A DNA stretch of 64,000 nt from Rathayibacter caricis DSM 15933 (lineage in GTDB: Bacteria > Actinomycetota > Actinomycetes > Actinomycetales > Microbacteriaceae): NCBI RefSeq assembly GCF_003044275.1, contig NZ_PZPL01000001.1, positions 3,720,001 to 3,784,000 of the forward strand. Reading direction: 5' to 3'. The notes below the pieces were generated by a model. That model worked only from the letters and a program-made list of their open reading frames with translations, made no database searches and had not been told where the DNA came from. Made by a program: the position numbers and the translations under genes. Shown here piece after piece: positions 8,363 to 16,530 of the stretch (position 1 is the stretch's first letter; each line of letters begins with the position of its first letter).

Positions 8363-9220
8363 GTGTACGACCCCGTCCTCCTCCGGACCTTCCTCGCGGT
8401 CGCCGAGACGCGCGGCTTCACCCGGGCGGCGGCGCAGCTCGGCATCAGCCAGCCGACCGTCAGCCAGCACGTCCGCAGACTCGAGCAGGCGGCCGACCGC
8501 ATCCTCGTCGTCCGCGACACCCGCGAGGTCGAGATCACCGACAACGGAGTCGCCATGGCCGGCTTCGCCCGGACGATCCTCGCCGCGCACGCCGCCGCCG
8601 AGGACTACTTCAGCGGCACCGCGATGAAGGGCCGGCTCCGCTTCGGATCGGCCGACGACCTCGCGATCACGCAGCTCCCCCGCATCCTCCGGCACTTCCG
8701 GCAGCTGCATCCGCAGATCAAGCTCGAGCTGACCGTCGACCAGAGCGCGCCGCTGCGGCGACGACTCGAGGCCGGCCAGCTCGACCTCATCTTCGTCAAG
8801 ACCGCTCCCGGATCCACGGACGGCCGGCTCGTGCGCCGCGACACGATGGTCTGGGTCGCGCACGAGAAGACGGTCGTCGAGCGCGATGAGACGGTGCCGC
8901 TGATCGCCTACCGCGGCCCCAGCGTCTCGCGGCAGATCGCGATCGACGCCCTCGAGGCGGCCGGACGCACCTGGCGGATCACCTGCAACACCCGCGAGGT
9001 GAACGGCGTGCTCGCGGCGGTCCGCGCCGGCATCGGCGTCGCCGTCTTCCCGCGCTCCCTGATCCCGGAGGATCTCGTCACCGTCGGCGACCGCGCCGGC
9101 CTGCCCGAGCTCGAGGACATCGACTTCCGCCTGCTCGAGAGCAGCACCGCCGCCCGTGAGCCGGTCGAGGCGCTGACCAGCGCGATCATGGAGCGCACCC
9201 ACGTGCACGCCCGGTCCTGA
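8363..9220 (+). CDS. LysR family transcriptional regulator
   Basis: 285 residues starting at a GTG with GGGAGG about 8 bases upstream. The N-terminal winged helix-turn-helix is clear (FLAVAETRGFTRAAAQLGISQPTVSQHVRRLE). It is followed by a linker helix and a two-lobe effector domain (LRFGSADDLA, VNGVLAAVRAGIGVAVFP). LysR proteins are tetramers that activate or repress genes, often divergent ones, on binding a small molecule. Here there is no divergent partner, as the upstream gene is co-directional. The target and effector are therefore not predictable from the context. Confidence 0.92.
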   Translation: MYDPVLLRTFLAVAETRGFTRAAAQLGISQPTVSQHVRRLEQAADRILVVRDTREVEITDNGVAMAGFARTILAAHAAAEDYFSGTAMKGRLRFGSADDLAITQLPRILRHFRQLHPQIKLELTVDQSAPLRRRLEAGQLDLIFVKTAPGSTDGRLVRRDTMVWVAHEKTVVERDETVPLIAYRGPSVSRQIAIDALEAAGRTWRITCNTREVNGVLAAVRAGIGVAVFPRSLIPEDLVTVGDRAGLPELEDIDFRLLESSTAAREPVEALTSAIMERTHVHARS

Positions 9221-9280
9221 CGGCGGTGCGGGCGCCGCGGCCCGTGCGTAGTCTGGAGCGAGCGACACGGAGGGGGCCGG

Positions 9281-9652
9281 ATGAGCGACCAGTGGGGGTC
9301 CCCGGATCCCGCAGCACGACGGGACGCGAAGGCCGTCGAGCCCGCGACGGGAGCCGAGCCGTCGGCGCTCGAGCGGGTCGAGGACGCCGACCGGGCGATC
9401 GCCGTCCGCGAGCTCAAGCGCAAGCGCGACTTCTTCGGCTCCGTCGGCGGCTGGGCGAGCGTCTCCGCGATCACCACGACCGTCTGGTTCGCCTCGGGCG
9501 GCGACGGCTACTTCTGGCCGATCTGGCCGATGCTCGGCATCGGGATCGGCGTCATCGGCCAGGCCGCCTCGATCTGGGGCCCGGTGAAGAAGGAGATCAC
9601 CGAGGACGACATCGCCGCCGAGATGCGCAAGCGCGAGCAGCGCCGACGCTGA
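9281..9652 (+). CDS. 2TM domain protein
   Basis: 123 residues. A charged N-terminal region of about 45 residues leads to a basic ELKRKRDF segment and two closely spaced membrane helices (ITTTVWFASGG and FWPIWPMLGIGIGVIG), then a charged C-terminal tail. This is the 2TM domain arrangement, found on histidine kinases or alone; its function is unknown. GGAGGGGG lies about 5 bases before the ATG. A TAGTCT at 9246-9251 is a candidate -10. Confidence 0.75.
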   Translation: MSDQWGSPDPAARRDAKAVEPATGAEPSALERVEDADRAIAVRELKRKRDFFGSVGGWASVSAITTTVWFASGGDGYFWPIWPMLGIGIGVIGQAASIWGPVKKEITEDDIAAEMRKREQRRR

Positions 9653-9661
9653 CGGACGGCG

Positions 9662-9695
9662 CGGCGGGAACGACCCTCCGCCTCAGCTCCCGCCG
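9662..9695. terminator. Hairpin between convergent genes
   Basis: CGGCGGGA (9662-9669) pairs with TCCCGCCG (9688-9695). It lies 9 bases after the 2TM stop and overlaps the last codons of the convergent helicase gene. It probably terminates the 2TM transcript. Confidence 0.5.
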
Positions 9696-12217
9696 TCGAG
9701 CCGCCCCACGCCCGTGACCCGCACCACGGCGGCTCCCGCCTCGTCCGACTCGGCGAGATCGACGGTCGCCGAGATGCCCCAGTCGTGGTCGCCGGCCGGG
9801 TCGTCGAGGATCTGCCGCACCCGCCACTGCGTCGGCGTCTGCTCGACGAGCAGCATCGCCGGCCCGCGGGCGTCGGGGCCCGTGCCGATCGTGTCGTGCT
9901 CGTCGTAGTAGTCGTCCAGCGCCTCCCCCCACGCGTCCGCGTCGAAGCCGGCCGCCGCGTCGAGCTCGCCCAGCGCCTCGTGGTCGTCGAGCGCCGCGAG
10001 CGACACCCGGCGGAACATCTCGTTGCGCACGAGTACGCGGAACGCCCGCTGGTTCGCCGTGAGCCGGCGCGGAGCGGGCGGCACGATCGCCTGGTCGGCG
10101 TCGTGCAGGGCCGGGTTGACCAGCTCCTCCCACTCGTCGACGAGCGACGAGTCGACTTGGCGCACGAGCTCGCCGAGCCACTCGATCAGGTCGTGCAGCT
10201 CCTCGTTCTTGATCTCGTCCGGGATCGTCTGCCGGGCCGCGCGGAACGCGTCGGACAGGTAGCGCAGGACGAGTCCCTCCGACCGCGACAGCTTGTAGAA
10301 CGCGGTGTACTCGCCGAACGACATCGCCCGCTCGTACATGTCGCGCACGACCGACTTCGGCGACAGCTCGAAGTCGCGGACCCAGGGCTGCGCGGCCGTG
10401 TAGGTCGCGAACGTCGCCTCGAGCAGCTCCTCGAGCGGCTTCGGGTGGGTGACCGACTCGAGCAGCTCCATCCGCTCCTCGTACTCGATCCCGTCGGCCT
10501 TCATCGCCGCCACCGCGTCGCCGCGCGCCTGGAACTGCTGGGCGCCGAGGATCTGCCGCGGGTCGTCGAGCGTCGACTCGAGCACCGAGATCACGTCGAG
10601 CGCGAAGGTCGGCGACTCGGGGTCGAGCACGTCGAACACCGCGAGCGCGAACGGCGAGAGCGGCTGGTTGAGCGCGAAGTTCGGCTGCAGGTCGACGGTC
10701 AGGCGGATGCGCACCACGCCGTCGGCGCCGACGCTCTGCTCGACCACGCCCGCCTCGCGCAGCGTCCGGTAGATGCCCAGCGCCCGCCGGGCGAGCTGCA
10801 GCTGCCGCTTCCACGGCTCGTGGTTGTCGAAGATCAGCGCGTGCACGTTCGCGAAGGCGTCGCCGCCGCGCGCGATCACGTTGAGGAGCATCGCCGAGGT
10901 GATGGTCATGTGCGAGGTGAGCGTCTCGGGCTCCGCGTCGACGAGTTTGCGGAAGCTCGGCTCGCCCCAGCTGACGAAGCCCTGCGGCGCCCGCTTGGCG
11001 ACCCACTTCCTCCGCTTCTTCGGATCGTCGCCCATCTTGTCGAGCGCTTTGCGGTTCTCGGACTCGTGCTCGGGCGCCTGCACGACCACGGTGCCCGCGG
11101 TGTCGTAGCCGGCGCGACCGGCGCGGCCGGCGATCTGGTGGAACTCGCGCGCCGAGAGCTGGCGCATCCTCGTGCCGTCGTACTTCGTCAGCGCCGTGAG
11201 CAGCACCGTGCGGATGGGCACGTTGATCCCCACGCCGAGGGTGTCGGTGCCGCAGATGACCCGCAGCATGCCCTGCTGGGCGAGCTGCTCGACGAGCCGT
11301 CGGTACTTCGGCAGCATGCCGGCGTGGTGCACGCCGATGCCCAGCCGCAGCAGCCGCGAGAGGGTCTTGCCGAAGGCCGTGGTGAAGCGGAAACCGCCGA
11401 TCACCTCGGCGATGCGGTCGCGGTGCTCGCGGCTGGCGATGTTCGCGCTCGTGAGCGCCTGCGCGCGCTCGAGAGCCGCAGCCTGCGAGAAGTGCACGAC
11501 GTAGACGGGCGACTGGTTCGTCGCGAGCAGCTCCTCGATCGAGTCGTGGATCGGCGCGATCTCGTAGAAGTAGTGCAGCGGCACCGGACGCTCCACGCCC
11601 GTCACGCGGGCCGTCTCGCGTCCCGTGCGGCGGGTGAGGTCGGCGGCGAGCGCCGTCACGTCGCCCAGCGTCGCCGACATCAGGACGAACTGCACGTGGG
11701 GCAGCGTCAGCAGCGGCACCTGCCAGGCCCAGCCGCGCGAGGGGTCCGCGTAGAAGTGGAACTCGTCCATCACCACCTGGTCGACGGCGGTCCCGGCCCC
11801 GTGGCGCAGCGCCAGGTTCGCCAGGATCTCGGCCGTGCAGCAGATGATCGGGGCGTCGGCGTTGACGGAGGAGTCGCCCGTCACCATGCCGACGTTCGCC
11901 GCCCCGAACACGTCGACGAGGGCGAAGAACTTCTCGGACACGAGCGCCTTGATCGGCGCCGTGTAGTAGCTGCGCTTCCCGGCGGCGAGGGCAGCGGCAT
12001 GCGCGCCGATCGCGACGAGCGACTTGCCGGTGCCGGTCGGCGTCGAGAGGATCAGGTTCGCTCCGGACGCGATCTCGAGCATCGACTCGTCCTGCGCCGG
12101 GTAGAGCGGCAGTCCGCGCGCCTCGGCCCACTCCGTGAACGCCAGGTAGACGGCGTCGTCGTCCACGCGCCCGTCGGCGTCGGGCGTCGGCATCCGTTCG
12201 AGCAGCGTCGGGTTCAT
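9683..12217 (-). CDS. Ski2-like DEAD/DEAH box helicase with DUF3516 domain
   Basis: 844 residues. The helicase core is at the N-terminus: Walker A in STPTGTGKS (about 57-65), TAPIKALVSEKF (Ia), the DExH box as MDEFHFY (about 152), motif III LMSATLGD, and in the second RecA lobe ICGTDTLGVGIN and QIAGRAGRAGYDT. The C-terminal half matches actinobacterial DUF3516, which so far has no known role. Ski2-type helicases unwind RNA or structured nucleic acids. The upstream GGGAGG fits the ATG at 12217. The gene stands alone on its strand, facing the 2TM gene and divergent from the pentapeptide gene. The substrate is unknown. Confidence 0.93.
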   Translation of the reverse strand: MNPTLLERMPTPDADGRVDDDAVYLAFTEWAEARGLPLYPAQDESMLEIASGANLILSTPTGTGKSLVAIGAHAAALAAGKRSYYTAPIKALVSEKFFALVDVFGAANVGMVTGDSSVNADAPIICCTAEILANLALRHGAGTAVDQVVMDEFHFYADPSRGWAWQVPLLTLPHVQFVLMSATLGDVTALAADLTRRTGRETARVTGVERPVPLHYFYEIAPIHDSIEELLATNQSPVYVVHFSQAAALERAQALTSANIASREHRDRIAEVIGGFRFTTAFGKTLSRLLRLGIGVHHAGMLPKYRRLVEQLAQQGMLRVICGTDTLGVGINVPIRTVLLTALTKYDGTRMRQLSAREFHQIAGRAGRAGYDTAGTVVVQAPEHESENRKALDKMGDDPKKRRKWVAKRAPQGFVSWGEPSFRKLVDAEPETLTSHMTITSAMLLNVIARGGDAFANVHALIFDNHEPWKRQLQLARRALGIYRTLREAGVVEQSVGADGVVRIRLTVDLQPNFALNQPLSPFALAVFDVLDPESPTFALDVISVLESTLDDPRQILGAQQFQARGDAVAAMKADGIEYEERMELLESVTHPKPLEELLEATFATYTAAQPWVRDFELSPKSVVRDMYERAMSFGEYTAFYKLSRSEGLVLRYLSDAFRAARQTIPDEIKNEELHDLIEWLGELVRQVDSSLVDEWEELVNPALHDADQAIVPPAPRRLTANQRAFRVLVRNEMFRRVSLAALDDHEALGELDAAAGFDADAWGEALDDYYDEHDTIGTGPDARGPAMLLVEQTPTQWRVRQILDDPAGDHDWGISATVDLAESDEAGAAVVRVTGVGRLDGGS

Positions 12218-12306
12218 CCGTCCATCCTCCCAGGCCGCACCGACGCCGGGGGTGAGAGGGGCGCCGGAGCGGGATCCGCGTCGGCGGTGCGGGCTAGGCT
12301 CCCCGG

Positions 12307-12963
12307 ATGCGCGCCGCGATCCCCGCTCCCCGACTCGATCCCCTCCGCCTCGACTCCCTCGCCGAGGGGTTCGCCGGTGATCTCGGCGCCCGCGAGCACG
12401 CCGAGGGCCTGCACTTCGACGGGGTCGACCTCACCGGGGCCGACCTCACCGCCGTCTCGATCAGCGAGTGCCTGCTCTCCGCCGCCGTCCTCTCCGGGGC
12501 TCAGCTGCGCGCCGCCTCCGTCGTCGAGTCGCGCGTCGAGCGGATCGACGTGCCCGGCTTCTCCGCTGCCCGCAGCCGCTGGCGGTCGGTCGAGCTCCTC
12601 GGCTCCCGGCTGGGTTCGGCGGAGCTCTACGAGAGCACCCTCGAGCAGGTGCGGATCGCCGACTGCAAGCTCGGCTACGTCAACCTGCGCGGGGCCGCGC
12701 TCCGCGACGTCCTGCTCGAGCGCTGCACGATCGACGAACTCGACCTGGGCGGCGCCACCGGAGCCCGGGTCCGCCTCGTCGACTGCGACGTCCGCTCCCT
12801 CGAGCTCGGCGGCGCCCGCCTCGAGCACCTCGATCTGCGCGGCGCCGAGCTGCACGTGCTCGGCGGCCTCGACGGCCTGCGCGGAGCGGCGCTGACGGAG
12901 CTGCAGCTGAGCCTGATACTGCCGCTGTTCGCGCAGCACTTCGGGGTGCAGGTGCTGGGCTGA
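12307..12963 (+). CDS. Pentapeptide-repeat protein
   Basis: 218 residues with a run of A(D/N)LXX-type pentapeptides (FDGVDLTGADLTAVSISECLL, LRGAALRDVLLE, LGGARLEHLDLRGAEL). These form a right-handed quadrilateral beta helix. Some such proteins mimic DNA and protect gyrase (Qnr/MfpA), but the repeats here are looser and nothing places it in that subgroup. TAGGCT at 12295-12300 ends 6 bases before the ATG, so the transcript is probably leaderless. It is convergent with the DUF3054 gene, with only 3 bases between the two coding ends. Confidence 0.85.
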   Translation: MRAAIPAPRLDPLRLDSLAEGFAGDLGAREHAEGLHFDGVDLTGADLTAVSISECLLSAAVLSGAQLRAASVVESRVERIDVPGFSAARSRWRSVELLGSRLGSAELYESTLEQVRIADCKLGYVNLRGAALRDVLLERCTIDELDLGGATGARVRLVDCDVRSLELGGARLEHLDLRGAELHVLGGLDGLRGAALTELQLSLILPLFAQHFGVQVLG

Positions 12964-12966
12964 GGG

Positions 12967-13326
12967 TCAGCGGCTCCGCCGCCGTGCGACGAGCCGGGTG
13001 AGGGCCCGCCGGCCGAGGAGGAACGCGCCCAGCACCAGCGCGGTGACGATCACGAAGCTCCACTGCACGCCCTGCTGCGAGACGATGCGCAGCAGCAGCC
13101 CGACGACGACCGTGCCCGCCCAGACGATCAGCCCGGTGGGCACGATCCGGTCGGGAGCGCGCCACGAGCGCGCGAGCGCCCAGCCCGCGAGCAGTCCCGC
13201 GAGGAACGGCCAGAACGTGGTCAGGAAGCCCAGCAGCTCGGCTCCCTCCTCGTGGCTGCGACGGCCGATCAGGACGAACACCGCGACGAGGACGACGTCG
13301 AGCGCGAGGGCGACCGCGGCTCTCAC
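12967..13326 (-). CDS. DUF3054 small membrane protein
   Basis: 119 residues from GTG 13326, which overlaps the stop of the DUF3097 gene (GTGA). Four hydrophobic helices are visible: the N-terminal AAVALALDVVLVAVFVLIG, the stretch around FLTTFWPFLAGLLAGWAL, the GLIVWAGTVVVGLLLRI segment and the FVIVTALVLGAFLLG segment. A short Arg-rich tail follows. The WPFLAG and P-(T/V)-GL-W-GT-GLLLR features match DUF3054, an actinobacterial integral membrane family of unknown role. The overlap implies translational coupling with DUF3097. The longer open frame that continues upstream has no family-like sequence and is rejected. Confidence 0.85.
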   Translation of the reverse strand: MRAAVALALDVVLVAVFVLIGRRSHEEGAELLGFLTTFWPFLAGLLAGWALARSWRAPDRIVPTGLIVWAGTVVVGLLLRIVSQQGVQWSFVIVTALVLGAFLLGRRALTRLVARRRSR

Positions 13327-14168
13327 GCAGGTTCCGTCACGAAGTCGATCAGCTGCTCCACCCGTCCCAGCAGCGCCGGCTCCAGGTCGCGGAACGTCGT
13401 CACCTTCGCCAGGATCCGCTGCCACGCGCGGGCGATGTCGGCCTGCTCCTCGTGCGGCCAGCCGAGCGCCTCGCAGATGCCGTGCTTCCACTCGATCGAG
13501 CGGGGGATCTCGGGCCAGCGCTCGAGCCCGACGCGGTCCGGCTTCACCGCCTGCCAGATGTCGATGTAGGGGTGGCCGACGACCAGGACGTGCTCGCCGT
13601 GCGGGCCGGCGGCGACGGTGTCGGCGATCCGCGACTCCTTCGACCCTCGGACGAGGTGGTCGACGAGCACCCCGATGCGCCGGCCCGGGCCCGGACGGAA
13701 CGCGCGGACCAGCTCGTCGAGGTGGTCCACGCCCTCGATGTACTCCACGACGACGCCCTCGATCCGCAGGTCGTGCCCCCACACCTTCTCGACGAGCTCG
13801 GCGTCGTGCCGCCCCTCGACGTAGATGCGGCTGGGCAGCGCGACGCGCGCCTTCGCGTCGGCGACGTGGAACGATCCGGAGGCGGAGCGCGCCCGGCCGA
13901 GGTTCGCGTCGCGCTTGAGACCGGGCGCCTTCAGCGACACCGGCTTGCCGTCGATCAGGAACCCGGGTCCGATCGGGAACACGCGCACCTTCCCGAACCG
14001 GTCCTCGAGCCGCACCATCCGCATCTCGACGCCGAGCACGGCGCCCACGAACCCGGAGGCGACCTCCTCGACCACGAGGTCGCGCACGGCCTCGACGACC
14101 GCCACTTCGACCTTGTGCTTCGCCCGCCAGTCCCCGGCGAGCACGTCCTGCCCGTACCTGTCGTCCAT
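13323..14168 (-). CDS. DUF3097 domain protein
   Basis: 281 residues, starting MDDRYGQDVLAGDWRAKHKVEVAVVE, which is the conserved start of DUF3097. Further family-like stretches are LEDRFGKVRVFPIGPGFLIDG, IYVEGRHDAELVEKVWGHDL and VLVVGHPYIDIWQAVKP. The middle part (IYVEGRHDAE, then HLVRGSKES) resembles a Toprim-like nucleic-acid enzyme core, but the family has no established activity. It is a widespread actinobacterial core gene and here is coupled by a 4-base overlap to the DUF3054 membrane protein. Confidence 0.85.
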   Translation of the reverse strand: MDDRYGQDVLAGDWRAKHKVEVAVVEAVRDLVVEEVASGFVGAVLGVEMRMVRLEDRFGKVRVFPIGPGFLIDGKPVSLKAPGLKRDANLGRARSASGSFHVADAKARVALPSRIYVEGRHDAELVEKVWGHDLRIEGVVVEYIEGVDHLDELVRAFRPGPGRRIGVLVDHLVRGSKESRIADTVAAGPHGEHVLVVGHPYIDIWQAVKPDRVGLERWPEIPRSIEWKHGICEALGWPHEEQADIARAWQRILAKVTTFRDLEPALLGRVEQLIDFVTEPA

Positions 14169-14280
14169 TCGACCGAGGGTAGCCGCCGCCTCCGCGCGCG
14201 CCGCCGCGCCGGGCCGGAGCAGCGACGGCGGAGCACCACCCCAGAGCCGAACGCCTCGTGCCGGTCTTCTGGGGGACGTC

Positions 14281-14446
14281 GGTCTCGATACGCCCCTTCG
14301 GGGCTACTCGACCAGCAGGAGGACGGGGTCTACTGACCTCACGCTGATCGGGCAGCCCGCGCAGCCCCCGTCTCTGCTGATCGAGTAGCCCGCGCAGCCC
14401 CCACTTCTTGCTGATCGAGTAGCCCGCGCAGCGGGCGTATCGAGAT
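14281..14446. repeat. REP-like palindromic repeat cluster
   Basis: Four related units occupy the gap between DUF3097 and the HNH gene. One lies at 14281-14318 (TCTCGATACGCCCCTTCGGG followed by GCTACTCGACCAGCA). Three further units run in the opposite sense at about 14343-14369, 14376-14402 and 14409-14446, each containing TGATCG(A/G)G(T/C)AGCCCGCGCAG. The last unit is complete and ends GCGGGCGTATCGAGA. Complete units fold into a stem with GCCCGC/GCGGGC or CCCC/GGGG tips. The two senses together look like a REP/BIME element as seen between genes in Microbacteriaceae. Confidence 0.75.
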
Positions 14447-14550
14447 CCACGTCCACCAGCAGCCCCACCTCCGACCCTTCCCTGGCGCGTTCCGCCGCCT
14501 CGTGGCGCGATCGCGACTGAGATGTCGGTGGTCGCTGGTGTCATCCTCGT

Positions 14551-15894
14551 ATGGTTCTTCTGGATGTCGAGGCGAGGCCCGCGGGCGGTGGTCCGAGCGT
14601 GCGCGAGTGCTTCGACGACGCGCTCGTCGCCGCCGTCGGAGCCGCCTGCGCGGTCGACGCGTTCCGGGCCCGAGCCGAAGCCGAGCGGGCGGAGCTGATC
14701 GAGCTCGCCCGCCGCACCGCGATGACACTCCCGAACGCGCTCGTCGATCCGAGCGTGCAAGCGCACGTCGAACGCGAAGAGGCCGCGATGCGCGCCCTGA
14801 TCGCCGAGCTCGCCACGGGCATGCGAGTCTCCGAGTCCCTCGCCGGCGTCCTCGTCGAGGAGAGCCGGATGCTCGTCAATGAGCTGCCCGGGACGCTGAC
14901 GGCTCTGCGGGAGGCCGCGATCGCACCCGAGCACGCCCGGGTGATCATCCGGGCCGCACTGGACCTCCCAGCGGAGGTGCGCGGCCGATTCGACGAGGCC
15001 GCAGCGGTCATCGCCCGCGAGTGCACCCCTCCCCAGCTCCGACGTCGCCTGCGGTCGCTGCGCGAGCGGATGCATCCGGAGTCCCTCACTGACCGCCACC
15101 CGCGGTGCGCTGCCCGCCGCGGCGTGTGGCTCGACGGCGACCTCGACGGCATGGCCACCCTCCACCTGCACCTACCCGCCTCCGAAGCACACGGAGCGTT
15201 CGACCGGATCGACCACGCCGCGCGCAGCCTGCAGGATCTTCCGGAGGAGGTTCGGCCTCTCGGACAGCTGCGCGCCGACGTCGCCGCCTCCCTCCTCCTC
15301 GACGGCGAGACCATCGACCGCCCCGATAGCCCGCGGTCGGCCACCGCAGTCCCGCACGGCATCCGCCCACGGGTCTCCGTCACCGTTCCCGTCCTGACCC
15401 TCCTCGGACATTCCGACGAGCCCGGCATCCTCGACGGCTACGGACCCATCGACCCCGCCACCGCCCGGCGCCTGGCCGCCGACGCCCCCTCGTTCACCCG
15501 CATCCTCACCCACCCCGAGTCCGGCGCAGTCCTCTCCGTCGGCCGCTCCACCTACCGCGTCCCCGCCGACCTCCGCCGCGCCCTCGCCACCCGCGACGTC
15601 ACCTGCCGGTTCCCCGGCTGCACCCGCTCCGCCCGCGGCAGCGACATCGACCACACCATCGAATGGCAGCACGACGGTCGCACCGACGCCGACAATCTCG
15701 CCCACCTCTGCCGTCACCACCACCGACTCCGCCACACCACCACCTGGCAGGTCCGACACCTCCCCGGAGGCGTCCTCGAGTGGACCAGCCCCACCGGACG
15801 ACACCACACCACGACGCCAGCACCGCGGGACTTCTTTTCGTCGCAACTCGACGCGTGCTTGCGCGCCCTTGATGAGGATCCACCGCCGTTCTAG
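14551..15894 (+). CDS. DUF222/13E12 protein with C-terminal HNH nuclease motif
   Basis: 447 residues. The N-terminal two thirds is the helical DUF222 (mycobacterial 13E12 repeat) region. The C-terminal part carries a zinc-supported HNH motif: CRFPGCTR, then SDIDHTIEW with the catalytic His, DNLAHLCRHHHRLRH. HNH domains cut DNA. These proteins are multi-copy in actinobacteria, often near repeats, and have been suggested to be mobile, though their role is not known. The REP-like cluster directly upstream, and GC content somewhat lower around the 3' flank, fit an accessory pocket. No recombinase or target-site structure is visible. Confidence 0.9.
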   Translation: MVLLDVEARPAGGGPSVRECFDDALVAAVGAACAVDAFRARAEAERAELIELARRTAMTLPNALVDPSVQAHVEREEAAMRALIAELATGMRVSESLAGVLVEESRMLVNELPGTLTALREAAIAPEHARVIIRAALDLPAEVRGRFDEAAAVIARECTPPQLRRRLRSLRERMHPESLTDRHPRCAARRGVWLDGDLDGMATLHLHLPASEAHGAFDRIDHAARSLQDLPEEVRPLGQLRADVAASLLLDGETIDRPDSPRSATAVPHGIRPRVSVTVPVLTLLGHSDEPGILDGYGPIDPATARRLAADAPSFTRILTHPESGAVLSVGRSTYRVPADLRRALATRDVTCRFPGCTRSARGSDIDHTIEWQHDGRTDADNLAHLCRHHHRLRHTTTWQVRHLPGGVLEWTSPTGRHHTTTPAPRDFFSSQLDACLRALDEDPPPF

Positions 15895-16311
15895 TACTTG
15901 CTCGGCGAGCTGAGGCGCATCCGTACGACTGTGGCGAGCAGGCCCACATCTCAGACCCGCCTCCCGCTTCTCGAAGAGGGCCATCGAGTCGTCGAGTCAC
16001 CCCGCAGCGACAGCATCATTCGCCAGGCGACCGGCCGAACTGCCACACGCGCGGGCACTGCGGGACACCGGGTTCGCCAACGCCCGCGGTGCCGAGCACC
16101 GGCCGCGTGCACAACGGGCGACCATGCAGCTACTCGCGCGCGACACCTTGAGGATGCACATCGGCTCGACGGCGACCGAGACGACTCCCACTCCTGACGT
16201 TGCGGACCCACAGCACGGCCGGCCAGATCCCACCGACGTCCCTCGCGCCTCCGAGTGTGACCTGGGAATACCGCACCCCCACCCGCGTTGTCCTAGGCTG
16301 AACGAGATAGC
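15895..16311. other. Intergenic stretch without a recognisable gene
   Basis: The 417 bases between the HNH gene and the FMN riboswitch contain short open frames on both strands. Their translations are Arg/Ser/Ala-rich with no family resemblance and no good ribosome binding site. The riboflavin operon promoter should lie at the right-hand end; CCTAGGCTGAAC near 16292-16303 contains a TAGGCT that could serve as a -10. Nothing else is seen. Confidence 0.5.
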
Positions 16312-16445
16312 ACGTGCTCCGGGGTCGGTGAGAGTCCGAACCGGCGGTGACAGTCCGCGAGCGGCCGACCACTTCGGTGGGAAGCTGTTGATCCGGTGGA
16401 ATTCCGGGACCGACGGTGAAAGTCCGGATGGGAGGCGCACGAGCG
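16312..16445 (+). ncRNA. FMN riboswitch (RFN element)
   Basis: The conserved RFN segments occur in order: CTCCGGGGTCGGTGAGAGTCC at about 16317, GAACCGGCGGTGACAGTCCGCGAGC, a variable stem, GATCCGGTGGAATTCCGGGACCGACGGTGA, and AGTCCGGATGGGAGGCGCACG ending near 16443. FMN binding reduces expression of the downstream genes. Riboflavin genes begin 86 bases later. In actinobacteria the control is often at translation, and the CGCGCAAGCGCG hairpin after the aptamer could belong to the expression platform. Confidence 0.95.
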
Positions 16446-16530
16446 TCGCGCGCAAGCGCGGCGTCGAACGACGGTGCCCGCGCACCGGCGATCGAGACCC
16501 CGGAGTTCGGCGACGAACGGAAGACCGGGA

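Noticed and set aside
9785..12895. A 1036-codon open frame on the plus strand
   Set aside because: It runs antisense through the DUF3516 helicase, whose motifs are all intact. The translation is Arg/Leu/Val/His low complexity.
14281..14446. A short CRISPR array
   Set aside because: The repeated units are palindromic, differ in orientation and are separated by only 6-8 bases rather than uniform spacers, and no cas gene is near.
12967..15171. A 734-codon minus-strand frame covering DUF3054, DUF3097 and part of the HNH gene
   Set aside because: Only its last 119 codons (DUF3054) resemble a protein family. The rest overlaps better-supported genes on both strands.
15898..16197. A 99-codon plus-strand frame before the riboswitch
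   Set aside because: No ribosome site, no recognisable domain, composition like a random GC-rich frame.
14551..16311. The DUF222-HNH region as a mobile element
   Set aside because: No transposase, integrase, direct target repeats or tRNA attachment site were found; only the repeat cluster hints at mobility.
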